NCBI GenBank assembly: GCA_026724425.1
Contig: JAIUCV010000118.1
Location: 2,294,001-2,358,000 of the forward strand
Source of the DNA: Erythrophleum ivorense
Lineage: Eukaryota; Streptophyta; Magnoliopsida; Fabales; Fabaceae
Length of the DNA: 64,000 nucleotides
Direction: 5' to 3'
Position 1 is the stretch's first letter; each line of letters begins with the position of its first letter. A program made the translations under genes and the position numbers. Below the pieces are notes generated by a model. That model ran no database searches, was not told where the DNA came from, and saw nothing but the letters and a program-made list of their open reading frames with translations. Positions 59,988 through 64,000 of this stretch are shown here, piece after piece.

Positions 59988-62731
59988 TGTAACACCATAA
60001 TGACTTAACTCTAACTAATCTCTTTCTAGGCTTGATTCCATATGATTTCCAAAAAATAAGTATAAATCGTGGCATTTTCATGTTATAAAACGAGGTTCAA
60101 ACGCTTATAATTTGCCCCGTGGGTCCCGTGAACCCATCAATCATATACTCCACTCAAACTCCATTTATAAAACTCATAAATATTATCAAACAACCCATAA
60201 ACCATGAATATGAAACCAAAAACCAAGAAAATGCAATTTCTCAAATGGGCCCAAAAGTTAGATTTTTAGCTCTAACTTTAGAAAATCATAACTAATTCTA
60301 GAAAAATGAGAATCAAGCAAACCATAGCTCTCTAGAAAGCTCTAGATGTTAAATTCACACTAAAAATAATATCCAAAATATCAGCGTTTGGACTATATTT
60401 GACATCAAAAAAGAGACAGAGGTCTGACAATCCCTGGTACTGATGCAACTTACTATCATGAATTTTGAAAATTCATAACTAATTCTAAAAAAATTAAATC
60501 TCAGCAACCTATACCAATTTTGAAAGCTTCAGATGTTAACTAGAGGGAAAAAATAAGTTTAGATCATTTCGGTAGCCGTTGGACCTCAAAAATGGATGGA
60601 ATAGTAGCGAAGGTCGAATAGCTTCACTGATATTGACACAAAACTTCAGAAAGTTCTTTCTCCCTCTACAAACCTCCAATTGAGGTGCTTCCAGTTGGTA
60701 TAGGTCACTGTGGATATCTAGTTTATGACCATAAAATTTTATGACAATCAAACACCATTTGTTCCATGAATGACACAGATTCATTTTTGGACCTAGTGCA
60801 CAGTACAATAACCAAAACCAGAAAATTCTCAAATTTCAACAATTCACCAAATATTCCCTAGACCTCCAAATATTACCTACTTTGGTTTCATAAGAAGCTC
60901 TCAACAAGCTCTAGAGGCATGCCAAATTTCATATCAAGAAGAGCTCATTTGGTCATACTTTGATGGAGCTCACAAATTTGGCTATTTTGGTACCCAAAAT
61001 AGTTCAAAGTGAGTCCAAATAGCCTCTCACATGTTCTAGCACTTCTTAAGCAAGTTTTAAAGCATAAACATAGTATATATGAAATGTCTAAGTGGTCCAA
61101 ATCATCATACATTTCAAACTCACTATGCTACGGGCTAAAATGCACTTTACATACAATCCACAAAATGGTCAAATTCTACATTTTCATTGCTTTGGCTCTC
61201 TACATAGTTCATATATCATTTATATATACTTTTACACTTGCTTAAGTATTTACATCTCAAAAGAATATGTATACATAAGCACTTTAACTTTTCTATACAT
61301 CAAACTATGTGTAAGTGTGCAAAAGTGACAAAACAAAGGCCTTCTATGCCTCATGGCCTCCACTCTTAGGCTCTTGAGTTCCACCTGGACCATATGAGAC
61401 GGGAGAAGGAAGGGAGTGAGATTCATGGAATCTCAATAGCTCATACACTCATTCAAGAAAGCAATCAAGATATATAAATAATTCAAAGTATGCAAACCAT
61501 TTACAATTACACAACACATGATTTTTATGCCATGATTTCATATCAATGCCAAGAATAAGTTTTAGGGACTTTTGGTCTAGCCTCACCCGAGTTTTTGGGA
61601 CGTTTGGATTGGCCTTACCCTTAGTTTAGAGACTTTTTGCTCCATCTCACCCATCTCAAGGGACTCTTGGCACCACCTCACCCGAGCAATTTTCACAGCC
61701 CAAAACACAAGCATATTGGTACCAATGCATCAAGGCAACATCAAATGGCATGTCTTACAATATAAGCACATACACAAACATACAATGACTATTACACATC
61801 CAAAACTGCAATAAGAAAGAGTAGAAAGCTACCTTATAAGCCAATACAAGCCTTCCCTTTCAATTTCTCTCCTCCCTTCTTAGTTTCACAATCACAACTA
61901 GATGGAGGTGCTTCTTTTGAGCCTAAACACACAAAGAGCATGGAATTACTCTCTCATAACTTAATAATTATTTACAAAGCTAGAGGGCTCTTCATCAAGG
62001 CAAACCCCACTACATATGTAAGAAACTAAGGATTCTCTCTCTAGAATTCCACTAACTCTTCTTTCTCTCTCAAGCTCTTAAGAAAGGAAAGCAAAGAAGA
62101 AGAAGTGAAGATACATGAGTTTTAGCCTTCTTCAAGAGTGGTTTTCCACTTTTCCTTTTTTGAACCAAGCCCAAAACATAGCTAATTCAACATCCAAAAC
62201 CATAGCAAGAGAGGGCAAAAAGAGAAGAACAAATCTCTAAGAAGAAAAGCTATGGAGATCTTAAGTTATGCTTACCTTTTTCTTGTTCTCCTTCCTTCTC
62301 TAGGTCTCTTTCTCTCTCCTCAGCCCTTTTCTCTGCCTTGGATGGAGGGTAAGTTGGTTACAAAGAAAAGGAATGAATTGGGATGCTTTAAAAAGTTAAA
62401 TTCCTTTTTTTTATGCTTTTTCGAACTAACCCTCGTTATAGCAAAGCATAACCCTCGCTACAGCGAGCACGTATCAGTCCCAGACCCTTGTTTTCGCTAC
62501 GGTGAGCAGCTCCTTGATTTTTGTATGGGATGCTCATACTCGCTATAACTATAAGTATTTTTGCTATAGCTAAAAGGGACTCTTGCTATAGCTAGACCCT
62601 TTCTCACTATAGCGAATACGTATATTCGCTATAGCTAGGCTATTTCTCACTATAACTAGTAGACTTAAAAAATTTTAGGATTTCGAAAATTTTTAGCTTC
62701 TTTTTTTTCTTTTCTTTTTTCTGTTGTTGCA
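59988..62731 (-). mobile_element. Solo LTR (class B, 2744 bp) nested in the outer LTR
   Basis: Begins TGTAACACC and ends GTTGTTGCA. Flanks are ATTTA (59983-59987) and ATTTG (62732-62736), a 5-bp duplication with one change. It is close to 36121-38877 along its length, with the GAGATTC-ATG-GAATCTC dyad (61418-61434) and the palindrome cluster (62431-62655). There is no primer-binding site beside it, so it is a solo LTR. Open frames inside (60536-60832, 61009-61245, 62252-62548) are not genes. Confidence 0.83.
62431..62655. repeat. Cluster of CTCGCTATAGCGAG-like palindromes, eroded
   Basis: Variants include CTCGCTACAGCGAG (62454-62467), CTCGTTATAGCAAA (about 62432), TTCGCTACGGTGAG and CACTATAGCGAA. 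Same LTR position as the clusters at 38608 and 47083; CG pairs are partly lost. Confidence 0.75.
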
Positions 62732-64000
62732 ATTTGAACCTTAATGTTATTAGAGTCATCAACCAAATAATTACATGTATTCATGTACACAAGAGAAACA
62801 AACCCTCATTTATAAGCCTTTGATTCTATTACCCATTAATTCCAACTCGCAAGAATCTTCTACCAATGTTTCTAAATCATCTCTTGAAGTTACCATGGGA
62901 AAAACTAAGGTTTCTAGGTTAGAATAAGAGTTTGGGCCCGTTAGCCGCGGCCAATTGCTCTCGAGTTCACCCTTATATCTTCACAGATTTCGCTGCGGCT
63001 ATCTTGGATCTTTGCCGCGACTAGCTTACATGGCACCGCGACGAGGAGACTTCCTAGAGCCTACCTCTCTCACCTCTCGCTATTGGTCACGGCTAATTCT
63101 CCCTTCCGCTACGGCTAATTCATCTCTGGAATACCTGACACATTTTCACAAAAGTTCACTGCGACTAATTCCCATTTAGCCATAGTGAATTACCCTCTAA
63201 ATGACTTCTAGTTTGGCCTCTCACATTTTGCCGCGGCTAACTCCACTTCTCGCCATGACGAATTACTCTTTAGGACTCTCCTGAGGCAACTTCGCCTCTA
63301 TTGGCCACGGAAAAATGCCTTTTAATTCTACTACTTCTAAAGCTTGTCTCATACACTGCAATTCTCCCTTAGTGATACCTTAGGGATACTCTACCTTAAA
63401 TTGTGGGGCTCTAATGGCTTTCCCCTATCCAATTTACCCAACTTATCTATTATTACTAATCCAAGTATTAAGTGTTAATTCCTATTCATCTAATTACCAT
63501 ATATCAGCATGTTCATGGATTAATGATAGAAAGAATTTCATAAGCTACCAACAATTGTCATTCAAATACATATTCCATTAGAGATTTCATGCATCACTAG
63601 TCCAGGTCTACATCCAATGTATCACATAATTACATGTCCCAAATAGTAAACCATATCATAGATTTAACATAGTTCATAACAGAGGTCATAAGTTCATATA
63701 TCCAATACCAAACCAAAATGAAGCCTAACTCCTCAATAGATATATTCTAAGTAATCAAAATACAGACACCCATACTTGACAACATGATTACATAATAATG
63801 CTATACAAAAGAATACAAAATTTAGCATCTACTTTATCTAAATCAGTCTAAGTGTAGCCTTCTCCACACATGGTCGGAGCTCATGGATTTTCATCCACTT
63901 GCTTCCCCTTATCCTTACCCGAAAAGTCTTCACCTGAAAGTATGATCCCATGAAACGGAGTGAGATGCAAATCTCAGTAACCAAGGAAAATTACATTCAT
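62732..64000. mobile_element. Continuation of the outer LTR (family C), cut by the window edge
   Basis: Follows the nested LTR and should continue the LTR begun at 59733. A dyad GAGAT-GCA-AATCTC (63962-63975) lies about 1.3-1.5 kb from that start once the nested LTR is removed, matching its place in the other LTRs. Between 62938 and 63310 there are about ten CG-rich blocks such as GCCGCGGCTAACT, CGCTACGGCTAATT and ACCGCGACGAGG, a different consensus from class B. The frame at 62955-63179 crosses them and is not a gene. Confidence 0.55.

Overview
This window is plant nuclear DNA, almost certainly from an angiosperm. It is AT-rich and carries few genes, is packed with LTR-retrotransposon sequence, holds two plastid-derived fragments (psbA and ycf1), and has one small secreted-protein gene family of plant type. 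Species cannot be told from the sequence. Nearly all short open reading frames here are chance frames in repeats.

The backbone is a tandem segmental duplication. Position 5990 lines up with 33040 and again with 59368, giving unit 1 (5990-33039), unit 2 (33040-59367) and the first ~365 bp of unit 3. The raw periods are about 27.05 and 26.33 kb; after removing unit-specific insertions both are close to 19.7-20.0 kb. Each complete unit reads: diverged repeat-like block; promoter and one intact 8-cysteine lipid-transfer-like gene (10812-11285; 41053-41508); 3' flank; an old LTR retrotransposon with plus-strand primer-binding site (13210-~30015; 43144-~55500); a 3'-end fragment of the same lipid-transfer-like gene directly after the 3' LTR (30025-30177; 55757-55903); and an AT-rich tail.

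Unit-specific changes are easy to read because each unit serves as the 'empty site' of the other. Unit 1 has solo LTRs at 16072-19733 and 24837-28513. Unit 2 has solo LTRs at 36121-38877 and 44569-47502, a psbA fragment (41694-41882), a ycf1 fragment (about 57809-58022), a Tourist-like MITE (58451-58889), and a new hairpin upstream of its gene. Unit 3 is cut by an LTR starting at 59733, itself split by a further LTR at 59988-62731. The left edge (1-5989) is a minus-strand retrotransposon: part of its internal region, a tRNA-iMet-type primer-binding site, and a complete 5' LTR of 3858 bp.

The long LTRs belong to one superfamily with TGTRAYACC / TGTTACA-like ends. They fall into at least two length classes: A, 3.66-3.86 kb; B, 2.74-2.93 kb. 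All share an inverted repeat of the form GAGATTC-N(2-4)-GAATCTC near 1.4 kb from one end. Class B also carries a cluster of the CG-rich palindrome CTCGCTATAGCGAG. The two lipid-transfer-like genes are about 98% identical in coding sequence, but the unit 2 copy has lost the upstream start codon (ATG to CTG) and should start six codons later, leaving the signal peptide intact.
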